Shown: positions 15,455 through 22,924 of the stretch, one piece after another
Numbering within the stretch: position 1 is the first letter of the stretch
Layout: every line of letters begins with the position of its first letter
DNA from: RECO01 sp050485385
GTDB lineage: Bacteria > Pseudomonadota > Alphaproteobacteria > Geminicoccales > Geminicoccaceae
Length of the DNA stretch: 34,520 nucleotides
Direction: 5' to 3'
Assembly: GCA_050485385.1 (NCBI GenBank)
Contig: JBJHBG010000049.1
Coordinates: 1-34,520, forward strand
Notes under the pieces: generated by a model
Databases searched by the model: none
The model's input: the letters and a program-made list of their open reading frames with translations, nothing else
Told to the model about the DNA's origin: nothing
Translations under genes and position numbers: made by a program

Positions 15455-16845
15455 GACAAAACGACCTGGAGCTGGCGCCCACCGCGATCCACGACCATCC
15501 GTACCGGCGGGCGACCGCGGCGCAACGCAGCGTCGATGTCCGACCGAGCGCGCACGGCCTGGCCGGCGACGTCGACGACGAGGTCGCCGCGCCGAAAGCG
15601 CATGCGGCTGGCCGGACTCCGTGGCTCGACCTCGACGACGACGACGCCACGCCCGAACGGATCGAAGCCGTTCTCGAGCGCGAAGGCCGGAGAGAGATTG
15701 GCCACCGTAAGTCCGGCCAAGGGATGGCGCGAACCGAAACGATGCAGGTCGGGCGGAGGGCTCGACGGCGGTGGCAAGAGCGCGATCTCGCGACGAGCCA
15801 GATCGCCCTCCCGCCACAACTCGACCTCGGCGCCTTCGCCGGCGACGGCGAGCCGGAGCCGCACGCCCCCTTCGTCGTCGACCGGGACACCGTCCACCGC
15901 AAGCAGCACGTCACCCTGGGCGAGACCCGCCTTGGCGGCAGCGCCCTCCGGGTGAAGGTCGCGAACCAAGGCGCCGCGGGGACGATCGAGACCGAGCGCT
16001 TCGGCGAGATCGACGTCGACGGGCTGGAGCCGTGCCCCGAGCCAAGGCGCCTGCGCGGCGTCGAGCCCCCGTTCGACGAAGGCGCGTACGTAGCTGGAGG
16101 GAATGGCGAAGCCGACGCCGATCGAGCCGCCGCCACGGGTCAGGATGGCGGTGTTGACGCCGATCAGGCGGCCTTGGAGGTCGACGAGCGCGCCACCCGA
16201 GTTACCCGGGTTGATCGCCGCATCGGTCTGCACCAGGGGAATGGCGAGGTCGATGCCGCGGGCGCTGCGCGCCGTCGCCGACACGATGCCGCTGGTCACC
16301 GACTGGCCGATCCCGAACGGATTGCCGATGGCGAGCACGAGATCGCCCACCTCGACCGCGTCGCTGTCACCGAAGGGCAGTGCCGGCAGGGCCTCCCCGC
16401 CGCTGTCGATCTGGAGCAGGGCGATGTCGGCGCGGGGATCGGTGCGGACGACCGTCGCCGGGAACTCGCGACGATCGGCGAGGACGACCGTGATCGATTC
16501 CGCGCCCTCGATGACGTGGGTGTTGGTCACGATGCGCCCCGCGGGATCGACGATCACCCCGGAGCCGAGGCTCGTCTGGGTCCGCTGCGGGGCCGGCAGA
16601 TCGAAAAAGCGGCGGAAAAACGGGTCCGCCATCAATGGCGAACGCGGCACGCCCCGCTGGGTCCGTTGCGCCGTGATGTTGACGACCGCCGGTGCCGCCT
16701 CCCGCACCACCGGCGCGAACGAGAGCTGCACCTCGGCTTGGCTCTGCGGCACCGTCCGGTTGGCCGGCGCCTGCGAGCAGGCCGGAAATGCGAGGAGCCC
16801 GCTCAGGACGAGCAGGCTCCCGACGAAGGTCAGGCCGGTGCGCAT
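15451..16845 (-). CDS. HtrA/Do-like periplasmic serine protease with two PDZ domains
   Basis: The 464-residue envelope protease has an N-terminal signal (about 1-22, hydrophobic FVGSLLVLSGLLAF). Cys23 in FPAC makes a lipoprotein conceivable, but the lipobox is poor. The trypsin-like domain has the full triad: His110 in TNTHVIEGA, Asp140 in DPRADIALLQI and Ser216 in NPGNSGGALVD. PDZ1 spans about 264-350 (APWLGARLQPVDVDLAEALGL at its start) and PDZ2 about 370-464. The family degrades or refolds misfolded envelope proteins. The ATG at 16845 lies 13 nt after the rplQ stop on the same strand, so the gene is likely read with the ribosomal alpha operon. The ribosome-binding site before it is weak. 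Confidence 0.93.
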   Translation of the reverse strand: MRTGLTFVGSLLVLSGLLAFPACSQAPANRTVPQSQAEVQLSFAPVVREAAPAVVNITAQRTQRGVPRSPLMADPFFRRFFDLPAPQRTQTSLGSGVIVDPAGRIVTNTHVIEGAESITVVLADRREFPATVVRTDPRADIALLQIDSGGEALPALPFGDSDAVEVGDLVLAIGNPFGIGQSVTSGIVSATARSARGIDLAIPLVQTDAAINPGNSGGALVDLQGRLIGVNTAILTRGGGSIGVGFAIPSSYVRAFVERGLDAAQAPWLGARLQPVDVDLAEALGLDRPRGALVRDLHPEGAAAKAGLAQGDVLLAVDGVPVDDEGGVRLRLAVAGEGAEVELWREGDLARREIALLPPPSSPPPDLHRFGSRHPLAGLTVANLSPAFALENGFDPFGRGVVVVEVEPRSPASRMRFRRGDLVVDVAGQAVRARSDIDAALRRGRPPVRMVVDRGGRQLQVVLS

Positions 16846-16858
16846 GGCGCCAACGGCA

Positions 16859-17278
16859 TCAGGCCGCCTCCTGCATCTCCTCCGTCGCCACCGGGCCACT
16901 GTCTTGCCCCTTGGCGTCGACGTCCCGCTCGACCAACTCGATCACCGCCATCGGCGCCGCATCGCCGTAACGAAAGCCCGCCCTGAGCACCCGGCAATAG
17001 CCGCCTGCCCGGTCCTTGTAGCGCGGGCCGAGCACGTCGATCAGCTTGGCGGCCGTCGCCTCCGACCGGGTCCGGGCGATCAGCAGCCGCCGGGCGTGCA
17101 GGTCGCCGCGCTTGCCGAGGGTGATCAGCCGCTCGACGATCGGCCGCAGCTCCTTGGCCTTGGGCAGCGTCGTCGTGATCTGCTCGTGCTTCACAAGTGC
17201 CTGCGCCATATTGGCAAACATGGCGGCGCGGTGGCTGGACGACCGCGAGAACCGCCGACCCCGATTGCGATGCCGCAT
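16859..17278 (-). CDS. rplQ: 50S ribosomal protein L17
   Basis: Large-subunit protein near the exit tunnel. The 139 residues open with MRHRNRGRRFSRSSSHRAAMFANMAQALVKHEQITTTLPKAKELR, the family signature. After about residue 118 comes an acidic, variable tail (KGQDSGPVATEEMQEAA), which lengthened L17 proteins in this class often have. TGGAG precedes the ATG. It is the last ribosomal gene of the alpha operon, but the HtrA-like gene follows after only 13 nt and no terminator lies between them. Confidence 0.97.
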   Translation of the reverse strand: MRHRNRGRRFSRSSSHRAAMFANMAQALVKHEQITTTLPKAKELRPIVERLITLGKRGDLHARRLLIARTRSEATAAKLIDVLGPRYKDRAGGYCRVLRAGFRYGDAAPMAVIELVERDVDAKGQDSGPVATEEMQEAA

Positions 17279-17294
17279 GGTTCAACTCCACTAA

Positions 17295-17310
17295 GCCGGC
17301 CGCAGCCGGC
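17295..17310 (-). other. Short hairpin in the rpoA-rplQ spacer
   Basis: Two copies of the palindrome GCCGGC, four bases apart, can pair as a 6-bp stem in the 40-nt spacer between rpoA and rplQ. There is no U-tract, so it is not a terminator. It may act as an RNA processing or stability element, or mean nothing. Confidence 0.25.
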
Positions 17311-17318
17311 CACAGAAA

Positions 17319-18335
17319 CTAGAAGGGCTCTTCGACCTTGCGTGCAAGGTCCTCGATGTTCTCCGGCGGCCAGCCCGAGACCTCCATGCCCAGACCGAGC
17401 CCCATGGAGGTCAGAACCTCCTTGATCTCGTTGAGGGACTTGCGGCCGAAATTCGGCGTCCGGAGCATCTCCGCCTCGGTCTTCTGCACGAGGTCGCCGA
17501 TGTAGATGATGTTGTCGTTCTTGAGGCAGTTCGCCGAACGCACCGAAAGCTCCAACTCGTCCACCTTCCGCAGGAGGTGCGGATTGAACGGCAGTTCCGG
17601 CCGACGGTCGGCAACGCCCTCGGCACGCGGCTCGTCGAAGTTGATGAAGAGCTGGAGCTGGTCCTGCAGGATCCGGGCGGCAAGCGCCATCGCATCTTCG
17701 GGCGAGACGGAGCCGTCGGTCTCCAGCTCGAGCGTCAAACGATCATAGTCCGTCTGCTGGCCGACACGCGCGTTCTCGACCCGATAGGCGACCTTGCGCA
17801 CCGGACTGTAGACCGCATCGACCGCAATCAGTCCGATCGGCGCGTCCTCGCTCTTCAGCAACGAGGACGGGACGTAACCCTTGCCGTTGGTGACGGTCAA
17901 CTCCATCGCCAGCGACCCTCCGCGGTCGACGTGGCAGATGACGTGGTCCGGGTCCATGATCTCGACGTCGTGCCCCGCCTCGATCATCGACGCCGTGACG
18001 ACGCAAGGGCCCGTGGCCTTCAAGGTCATACGCTTGGCATGATCGCCGTGCAGCTTGATGCCGAGCGACTTGAGGTTGAGGACGATATCCGTGACGTCCT
18101 CGCGGACGCCCCCGATCGACGAGAACTCGTGCAGCACGCCGTCGATCTGCACGCCGGTGATCGCCGAGCCCTGGAGCGACGACAGCAGGACGCGGCGAAG
18201 GCTGTTGCCGAGAGTCACCCCGAAGCCGCGCTCGAGCGGCTCCACCACCACCCGCGCCTGCCGATCCGGCCGACGACCGGGCTGGACGTCGAGCTTCTGC
18301 GGCTTGATCAGCTCCTGCCAATTCTTCTGGAGCAC
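17319..18335 (-). CDS. rpoA: DNA-directed RNA polymerase alpha subunit
   Basis: The 338-residue subunit forms the dimer on which RNA polymerase assembles; its C-terminal domain contacts UP elements and activators. The N-terminus QKNWQELIKP is typical of Rhodospirillales-type alphaproteobacteria. The N-terminal domain shows ERGFGVTLGNSLRRVLLSSLQGSAIT. The C-terminal domain has RSANCLKNDNIIYIGDLVQ, where Arg266 corresponds to E. coli Arg265 of the DNA contact, and RTPNFGRKSLNEIKEVL. Its start is GTG at 18335 with GAGGG six bases upstream; no better ATG exists. It lies between rpsK and rplQ, with no rpsD in the operon. Confidence 0.98.
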   Translation of the reverse strand: MLQKNWQELIKPQKLDVQPGRRPDRQARVVVEPLERGFGVTLGNSLRRVLLSSLQGSAITGVQIDGVLHEFSSIGGVREDVTDIVLNLKSLGIKLHGDHAKRMTLKATGPCVVTASMIEAGHDVEIMDPDHVICHVDRGGSLAMELTVTNGKGYVPSSLLKSEDAPIGLIAVDAVYSPVRKVAYRVENARVGQQTDYDRLTLELETDGSVSPEDAMALAARILQDQLQLFINFDEPRAEGVADRRPELPFNPHLLRKVDELELSVRSANCLKNDNIIYIGDLVQKTEAEMLRTPNFGRKSLNEIKEVLTSMGLGLGMEVSGWPPENIEDLARKVEEPF

Positions 18336-18389
18336 GTTCTACCCTCGCTGGTAACGGTCATCGCCGACACCCCACCGGGTGCCGGCTTC

Positions 18390-18405
18390 CGGTCGAGTTC
18401 GACCG
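18390..18405 (-). other. Hairpin in the rpsK-rpoA spacer
   Basis: CGGTCG and CGACCG form a perfect 6-bp stem around a four-base loop (seven pairs with a two-base loop) early in the 76-nt rpsK-rpoA spacer. This is the widest gap in the alpha operon and occupies the place where E. coli has rpsD. No U-tract follows. A processing or attenuation role is possible but only inferred. Confidence 0.35.
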
Positions 18406-18411
18406 CCGAGA

Positions 18412-18804
18412 TCAGACGCGGCGACGCTTGCGCGGCCGGCATCCGTTGTGCGGGATCGGCGTGACGTCCTTGATCGAATTGATCTGGAAGCCCACCGCCT
18501 GGAGCGCGCGAAGCGCCGATTCGCGACCGGAGCCCGGGCCCTTCACGTTGACGTCGAGGGTCTGCATCCCGTGCTCCATGGCCTTCCGCCCGGCATTTTC
18601 GGCGGCGACCTGCGCCGCGAACGGTGTCGACTTGCGCGAGCCCTTGAAGCCCTGCGCACCGGCCGACGACCAAGCGATCGCATTGCCCTGGGCGTCCGTG
18701 ATCGTAATCATGGTGTTGTTGAACGTCGCCACGACGTGGGCGACGCCAGCGGTGATGTTCTTCCGCTCGCGACGACGCAGGCGCGTCTGATCCGGCTTTG
18801 CCAT
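18412..18804 (-). CDS. rpsK: 30S ribosomal protein S11
   Basis: Platform protein of the small subunit, 130 residues. Family features: basic start (MAKPDQTRLRRRERKNITAGVAHV), FNNTMITITD, SSAGAQGFKGSRKSTPFAAQ, and the C-terminal DVTPIPHNGCRPRKRRRV, which lies near the mRNA exit. It is 6 nt behind rpsM and 76 nt before rpoA. Confidence 0.98.
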   Translation of the reverse strand: MAKPDQTRLRRRERKNITAGVAHVVATFNNTMITITDAQGNAIAWSSAGAQGFKGSRKSTPFAAQVAAENAGRKAMEHGMQTLDVNVKGPGSGRESALRALQAVGFQINSIKDVTPIPHNGCRPRKRRRV

Positions 18805-18810
18805 GTCGTC

Positions 18811-19188
18811 TTACTTCCCGACCTTCTTCTTGCCGGCGATGGCCTTGGCCGGCCCCTTGCGCGTCCGCGCATTGGTATGCGTGCGCTGGCCGCGCACCGG
18901 CAGGCCCTTGCGGTGCCGGAGACCACGATAGCAGCCGAGGTCCATCAGCCGCTTGATGTTCATCGCCACGTCGCGGCGCAGATCGCCCTCGACCTTGAGA
19001 TCGCGGTCGATCTTCTCACGGATCATCAAGAGCTCCGCATCGGTCAACGCGTTGACCCGGCGCTCCCAGGGGATCTCCAACTCGGCCAACAGCCTCGTCG
19101 CCGAGAACCGGCCGATGCCGTAGATGTACGTAAGCCCGACGCCGACGGGCTTGTCGCTGGGGATGTTGACACCGGCGATACGCGCCAC
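18811..19188 (-). CDS. rpsM: 30S ribosomal protein S13
   Basis: Head protein of the small subunit that contacts tRNA and bridges to the large subunit; 125 residues. The family N-terminus ARIAGVNIP requires the GTG at 19188, which has GGAG eight bases upstream; the frame is open six codons further up, but without family sequence. The C-terminal tail RGQRTHTNARTRKGPAKAIAGKKKVGK is the basic P-site finger. It is the first gene of the alpha operon and directly follows the strong promoter between adk and rpsM. Confidence 0.97.
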   Translation of the reverse strand: MARIAGVNIPSDKPVGVGLTYIYGIGRFSATRLLAELEIPWERRVNALTDAELLMIREKIDRDLKVEGDLRRDVAMNIKRLMDLGCYRGLRHRKGLPVRGQRTHTNARTRKGPAKAIAGKKKVGK

Positions 19189-19216
19189 CGATTCGTCTCC
19201 TCGCATGCGGAAAACA

Positions 19217-19235
19217 GCGAGCGCGATCGGCTCGC
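19217..19235 (-). promoter_or_regulatory. 5' leader hairpin of the rpsM transcript
   Basis: GCGAGC and GCTCGC form a perfect 6-bp stem with a 7-nt loop, followed on the minus strand by TGTTTTCC. It begins about five bases after the start site predicted from the promoter at 19247-19274 and lies 28 nt before the rpsM start codon. A stem followed by a short U-run looks like a weak terminator or attenuator. So close to the 5' end, a stabilising hairpin on the mRNA is equally possible. Confidence 0.4.
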
Positions 19236-19246
19236 CGAAGACCGCG

Positions 19247-19274
19247 GTTATAGGTCCCGAGACCAGATTGTCAA
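19247..19274 (-). promoter_or_regulatory. Near-consensus sigma70 promoter for the alpha operon (rpsM)
   Basis: On the minus strand, TTGACA (19274-19269) is a perfect -35 box and TATAAC (19252-19247) matches five of six -10 positions, with a 16-nt spacer. Transcription should start near 19240, giving a leader of roughly 50 nt before the rpsM GTG. It lies in the 132-nt gap between adk and rpsM, the largest gap in the ribosomal cluster. It is by far the best promoter I see in the window. Confidence 0.8.
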
Positions 19275-19287
19275 CGCCGCCCGCAAC

Positions 19288-19315
19288 GCGAACGGCGCAC
19301 CGTCGTGACGTTCGC
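19288..19315 (-). other. Possible weak terminator hairpin after adk
   Basis: GCGAACG and CGTTCGC can form a 7-bp stem around a 14-nt loop, starting about five bases past the adk stop. No U-tract follows. If it terminates part of the spc-operon transcripts, the rpsM promoter just downstream would make up for the loss. This is speculative. Confidence 0.25.
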
Positions 19316-19320
19316 CGGGG

Positions 19321-19887
19321 TCAGCCCAACGCCGCCTTGATCGCTGCGGTCACCTCCGCGATCTCGCGGTTGCCGTCGATGACCCTCAATAGCCCCGTCT
19401 GCTCGTAATACGGCAGGACCGGCGCCGTCTGCTCGTGATAAATCGCCAGGCGGCGCCTGAGGGTCTCCGGATTGTCGTCCGCCCTGGCCCCGCCCGTCTC
19501 GGCCGCCCGCTTCTCGATCCGTCCGACCAGCACCGCGTCCGGAACCCGCACCTCGACCACCGCATCGAGGTCGCGACCCTTCTTGGCCAGCATGGCGTCC
19601 AACGCCTGCGCCTGACGCAAGGTGCGGGGAAAGCCATCCAAGATGAAGCCATGAACGCAGTCCGGTTCTTCGATCCGGTCGGCCACGACCGAGATGATCA
19701 GATCGTCCGGTACGAGCTTGCCAGCCTCCATCACCGCCTTCGCCTGCCTCCCCACCTCGGTGCCTGCCGCGACCGCCGCCCGCAGCATGTCGCCCGTCGA
19801 GAGATGTGCGATGCCGTAGGTTTCCTTGATGATCGCAGCCTGCGTACCCTTCCCCGCACCGGGCGGGCCGAAGAAAATGACGTTCAC
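19321..19887 (-). CDS. adk: Adenylate kinase (short-LID form)
   Basis: Converts ATP + AMP to two ADP. The 188-residue protein has the P-loop GPPGAGKGT (7-15), the AMP-site motifs STGDMLRA (30-37) and DGFPRT (84-89), and a short LID (about 124-139, RIEKRAAETGGARADD) lacking the zinc-binding insert of long bacterial forms. The GTG start at 19887 overlaps the secY stop (GTGA) and has GGGGA eight bases upstream; an open frame further upstream is only the secY region read in another phase. Adk directly after secY is a common alphaproteobacterial arrangement. Confidence 0.96.
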   Translation of the reverse strand: MNVIFFGPPGAGKGTQAAIIKETYGIAHLSTGDMLRAAVAAGTEVGRQAKAVMEAGKLVPDDLIISVVADRIEEPDCVHGFILDGFPRTLRQAQALDAMLAKKGRDLDAVVEVRVPDAVLVGRIEKRAAETGGARADDNPETLRRRLAIYHEQTAPVLPYYEQTGLLRVIDGNREIAEVTAAIKAALG

Positions 19888-21227
19888 GATCGACGTCCCC
19901 GCAATTTCGCCTTCTTGATCAGCCCTTCGTATTGATGGGCGATCAGATGCGACTGGATTTGCGCGACCGTGTCCATGGTGACCGACACCACGATCAACAC
20001 GCTCGTTCCACCGAAGTAGAACGGCACCGCGTACTGCGCGATGAGAATCTCCGGCAGGATACACACCGCCGTCAGGTAGATCGCGCCGACCGTCGTCAGT
20101 CGGGTCAGCACGTAGTCCAGATACTCGGCGGTGCGCTGCCCGGGCCGATAACCCGGAATGAAACCACCGTGCTTTTTGAGGTTGTCCGCGGTATCCTGCG
20201 GATTGAAGACGATCGACGTGTAAAAGAACGTGAAGAACGCGATCAGGCCACCATAGATCAACAAAAACAATGGCGCGCCACGACCCAGCCAAGCGCTCAA
20301 CGTTGCGAGCCAGTCGGGCCCCTGCCCGGCGGAGAACGAGGCCAGCGTCGCCGGCATCAACAAAAGCGAACTCGCGAAGATGGCAGGAATGACGCCCGCA
20401 GTATTGAGCTTGAGCGGCAGGTGCGAACTCTCGCCGCCGAACATCCGGTTGCCACGCTGCTGCTTCGGATACTGAACCAGAATGCGCCTCTGCGCCCTCT
20501 CCATGAACACGACGAACGTAATCACCGCCACCAGCATGACGATCAGAAACACGATGAACAGCGGCGATAGGGCGCCGGTTCGGCCCAATTCCAGCGTGCT
20601 CGCGAGGGCCGCCGGCAGGGTCGCGATGATGCCCGTGAAGATGATCAACGAAATGCCGTTGCCGATGCCGCGCGAGGTGATCTGTTCACCCAACCACATC
20701 AAGAACAGCGTGCCGCCCACGATGGTAATTACCGTCGAGGCGCGAAAGAACCAACCCGGATCGCTGACTGCGGGACCCGACGCGCTGGTCATGGCCTCGA
20801 GGCCGATGGCCAGGCCGTAAGCCTGGAAGGTGGCCAACGCGACCGTCAGGTAACGCGTATACTGATTGATCGTCCGCCTTCCGCTCTCACCCTCCTTCTT
20901 GAGGGCCTCCAGCGTCGGCGAGACCGCCGTCATCAACTGCATGATGATGGCTGCGGAGATGTACGGCAAAATGCCGAGCGCGAAAATCGACATCCGCTCC
21001 AGCGCGCCGCCGGCGAACATGTTGAACATGCCCATGATGCCGCCGGCCTGCTGCTGGTAGAACTCCGCCATCACCTGCGGGTCGATCCCTGGCAGCGGGA
21101 CGTAGGTACCGAAGCGGTAGACCACGAGGGCACCGAGCGCGAACCAGATCCGCTTCTTCAGCTCGGTGGCGCGAGAAAACGCCCGCCAATTGATGCTGGA
21201 CGACAGTTGGTCGGCAACCGATGCCAT
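19884..21227 (-). CDS. secY: Preprotein translocase subunit SecY
   Basis: Channel subunit of the Sec translocon, 447 residues, with ten predicted membrane helices. Signatures: YRFGTYVPLPGID in the first periplasmic region, GGALERMSIFALGILPYISA (the second helix region) and MERAQRRILVQYPKQQ in the cytoplasmic loop that docks SecA and ribosomes. GGAG lies before the ATG. It follows rplO by 32 nt, as in spc operons generally; its stop overlaps adk. Confidence 0.98.
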   Translation of the reverse strand: MASVADQLSSSINWRAFSRATELKKRIWFALGALVVYRFGTYVPLPGIDPQVMAEFYQQQAGGIMGMFNMFAGGALERMSIFALGILPYISAAIIMQLMTAVSPTLEALKKEGESGRRTINQYTRYLTVALATFQAYGLAIGLEAMTSASGPAVSDPGWFFRASTVITIVGGTLFLMWLGEQITSRGIGNGISLIIFTGIIATLPAALASTLELGRTGALSPLFIVFLIVMLVAVITFVVFMERAQRRILVQYPKQQRGNRMFGGESSHLPLKLNTAGVIPAIFASSLLLMPATLASFSAGQGPDWLATLSAWLGRGAPLFLLIYGGLIAFFTFFYTSIVFNPQDTADNLKKHGGFIPGYRPGQRTAEYLDYVLTRLTTVGAIYLTAVCILPEILIAQYAVPFYFGGTSVLIVVSVTMDTVAQIQSHLIAHQYEGLIKKAKLRGRRS

Positions 21228-21259
21228 GCACTACTCCGCTGAGCCGGCCAAGGAGACCG

Positions 21260-21763
21260 TCACGCTACAGGCGATGCCTCGGCTTCGCCACCCTCGGTCG
21301 CCGCCTCCAACACCGTCACGCGTCCGCCTGCGGCCTCGACGGCTGCGACGGCCTTCGGCGACGCCTTCGCCACCTCCAGCGTCAGCGCCGCAGAGAGCTG
21401 GCCCCGGCCGAGCAGCTTGACGGGCTCCTTCGTGGTCCGCACCAAGCCCGCCCCGACCAGCACGGCGGTATCCACCGTGCCGCCAGCGTCCAGCTTGCCT
21501 GCATCCACCGCAGCCTGCAGCCGGTCCAGATTCACCAGCTGATACTCGCTGCGAAATGCGTGATTGCTGAAACCCCGCTTCGGCAAGCGGCGGTAGATGG
21601 GCATCTGCCCGCCCTCGAAGATCGCCTTGGCACCGCCGGCGCGCGCCTTCTGCCCCTTGTGCCCCTTGCCCGACGTCTTGCCCAGGCCGGACCCGATGCC
21701 ACGCCCGAGACGCTTGCGCGCCCGCTTGGCCCCCGGATTGTCCCTCAACTCGTTGAGCCGCAC
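21260..21763 (-). CDS. rplO: 50S ribosomal protein L15
   Basis: Late assembly protein of the large subunit, 167 residues. It opens with MRLNELRDNPGAKRARKRLG and the glycine-rich GRGIGSGLGKTSGKGHKGQKAR, typical of L15. The start codon is GTG at 21763 with a strong GGAGGA seven bases upstream. The last 15 or so residues (EGGEAEASPVA) form a short acidic extension. Three bases separate it from rpmD. Confidence 0.97.
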   Translation of the reverse strand: MRLNELRDNPGAKRARKRLGRGIGSGLGKTSGKGHKGQKARAGGAKAIFEGGQMPIYRRLPKRGFSNHAFRSEYQLVNLDRLQAAVDAGKLDAGGTVDTAVLVGAGLVRTTKEPVKLLGRGQLSAALTLEVAKASPKAVAAVEAAGGRVTVLEAATEGGEAEASPVA

Positions 21764-21766
21764 CGT

Positions 21767-21964
21767 TCAGTCCTCCGCAGCCTCGAGTTCCACCACCGTC
21801 ACGAGGTGGCGGACCTTGGCAATTCGTCCGCGCACCTCCGGCGTATCGTGCCACACCTTGGTGCGATGCATCTTGTTCAGACCGAGGCCGATGAGCGTCG
21901 CGCGCTGCACCTGCAGCCGACCGATCGGACTGCCCGTCTGCGTGACCTGCAACCGTTTCGCCAT
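21767..21964 (-). CDS. rpmD: 50S ribosomal protein L30
   Basis: 65-residue large-subunit protein. TQTGSPIGRLQVQRATLIGLGLNKMHRTKVWHDTPEVRGRIAKVRHLV is the whole L30 core. It lies between rpsE (2-nt gap) and rplO (2-nt gap), the standard spc order. Confidence 0.96.
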   Translation of the reverse strand: MAKRLQVTQTGSPIGRLQVQRATLIGLGLNKMHRTKVWHDTPEVRGRIAKVRHLVTVVELEAAED

Positions 21965-21966
21965 CG

Positions 21967-22536
21967 TCAGGCCCCCGTCGCCGCGGCCTCGGCCGGGGTC
22001 TCCCGCCGCCGGGTCAACTCGCCGACCTTCTTGCCGCGCTTCGCCGCGATGGCCTTCGGCGAACTGACCTCGCCCAACGCCTCGAAGGTGGCCTTGATCA
22101 TGTTGTGCGGATTGGACGTGCCGAGCGACTTCGCGACCACGTCCTGCACGCCCAACGCTTCGAGCACGGCACGCATCGGGCCGCCCGCGATCACGCCGGT
22201 TCCGGGCGGTGCGCTGCGCAGAAGGATACGGCCGGCGCCGAAATGCCCTTTGATGTCGTGGTGCAACGTCCGACCCTGCATCAGCGGCACGCGAATCATC
22301 GAGCGCTTCGCCTGCTCGGTTGCCTTCCGCACCGCCTCCGGCACCTCGCGCGCCTTGCCGGTACCGTAGCCGACCCGGCCCTTGCCGTCGCCGACGACGA
22401 CGAGCGCCGAGAACCCGAAGCGGCGACCGCCCTTCACCACCTTGGCGACCCGGTTGATGCCGACCAACTTGTCGATGAGGTCGTCGCCGCCGCGCTCACC
22501 CCGGTCGCCCCGCTCGTCCGAGCGTCCTCGCGCCAT
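21967..22536 (-). CDS. rpsE: 30S ribosomal protein S5
   Basis: Small-subunit protein guarding decoding accuracy, 189 residues. The double-stranded RNA-binding part has INRVAKVVKGGRRFGFSALVVVGDGKGRVGYG. The loop VKGGRRF (34-40), altered in spectinomycin-resistant mutants of other bacteria, has its usual form. A charged N-terminal extension (about 1-18, RSDERGDRGERGG) precedes the core. The ATG at 22536 was chosen for GGAG at six bases; the upstream open frame belongs to another phase of rplR and rplF. Confidence 0.97.
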   Translation of the reverse strand: MARGRSDERGDRGERGGDDLIDKLVGINRVAKVVKGGRRFGFSALVVVGDGKGRVGYGTGKAREVPEAVRKATEQAKRSMIRVPLMQGRTLHHDIKGHFGAGRILLRSAPPGTGVIAGGPMRAVLEALGVQDVVAKSLGTSNPHNMIKATFEALGEVSSPKAIAAKRGKKVGELTRRRETPAEAAATGA

Positions 22537-22559
22537 GCTACTCTCCGTCCTCGTTCGTT

Positions 22560-22922
22560 CTAAAGCGTGAGGCCACCCTCGCGGGCGCCCTCCGCCAGTG
22601 CGGCCAGCCGGCCATGATAGCGATAGCCACCGCGGTCGAACACCGCGACGGTGACTCCCTTGGCCTTCGCCCGCTCCGCGATGAGGAGACCGACCCGCTT
22701 CGCGGCCGCCTTGTCGTTGGTCGAACTGAGCTCGCCCTTGACGCTCGGCTCCAACGACGATGCCGCGGCCAGCGTGAGGCCGGCGAGATCGTCGATGAGC
22801 TGCACGTAGATGTACCTGTTCGAGCGGAAGACCGACAGTCGCGGCCGTCCACCGGCGTTCTGCCGCAAACCGTAGCGAACGCGACGGCGGCGACGGACGA
22901 AACGTTCCTTGGCAGCGACCAT
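22560..22922 (-). CDS. rplR: 50S ribosomal protein L18
   Basis: 5S rRNA-binding protein, 120 residues. The arginine-rich start (RFVRRRRRVRYGLRQ), RPRLSVFRSNRYIYVQLIDD and the C-terminal FDRGGYRYHGRLAALAEGAREGGL are the family motifs. It lies 2 nt after rplF and 23 nt before rpsE. Confidence 0.98.
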   Translation of the reverse strand: MVAAKERFVRRRRRVRYGLRQNAGGRPRLSVFRSNRYIYVQLIDDLAGLTLAAASSLEPSVKGELSSTNDKAAAKRVGLLIAERAKAKGVTVAVFDRGGYRYHGRLAALAEGAREGGLTL

Positions 22923-22924
22923 GG

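Noticed and set aside
13170..16136. 988-codon minus-strand frame that would fuse the pseudouridine synthase to a long N-terminal part
   Set aside because: The upstream part is rarA and the protease read in the wrong phase. The RluC-like family N-terminus fits the GTG at 14138.
19189..19320. infA or rpmJ between adk and rpsM
   Set aside because: The spacer holds only the promoter and hairpins; no frame there codes for IF-1 or L36.
19888..20292. Long upstream extension of adenylate kinase
   Set aside because: It is the secY 3' region in another frame; the kinase family starts at the P-loop region and GTG 19887 has a good ribosome-binding site.
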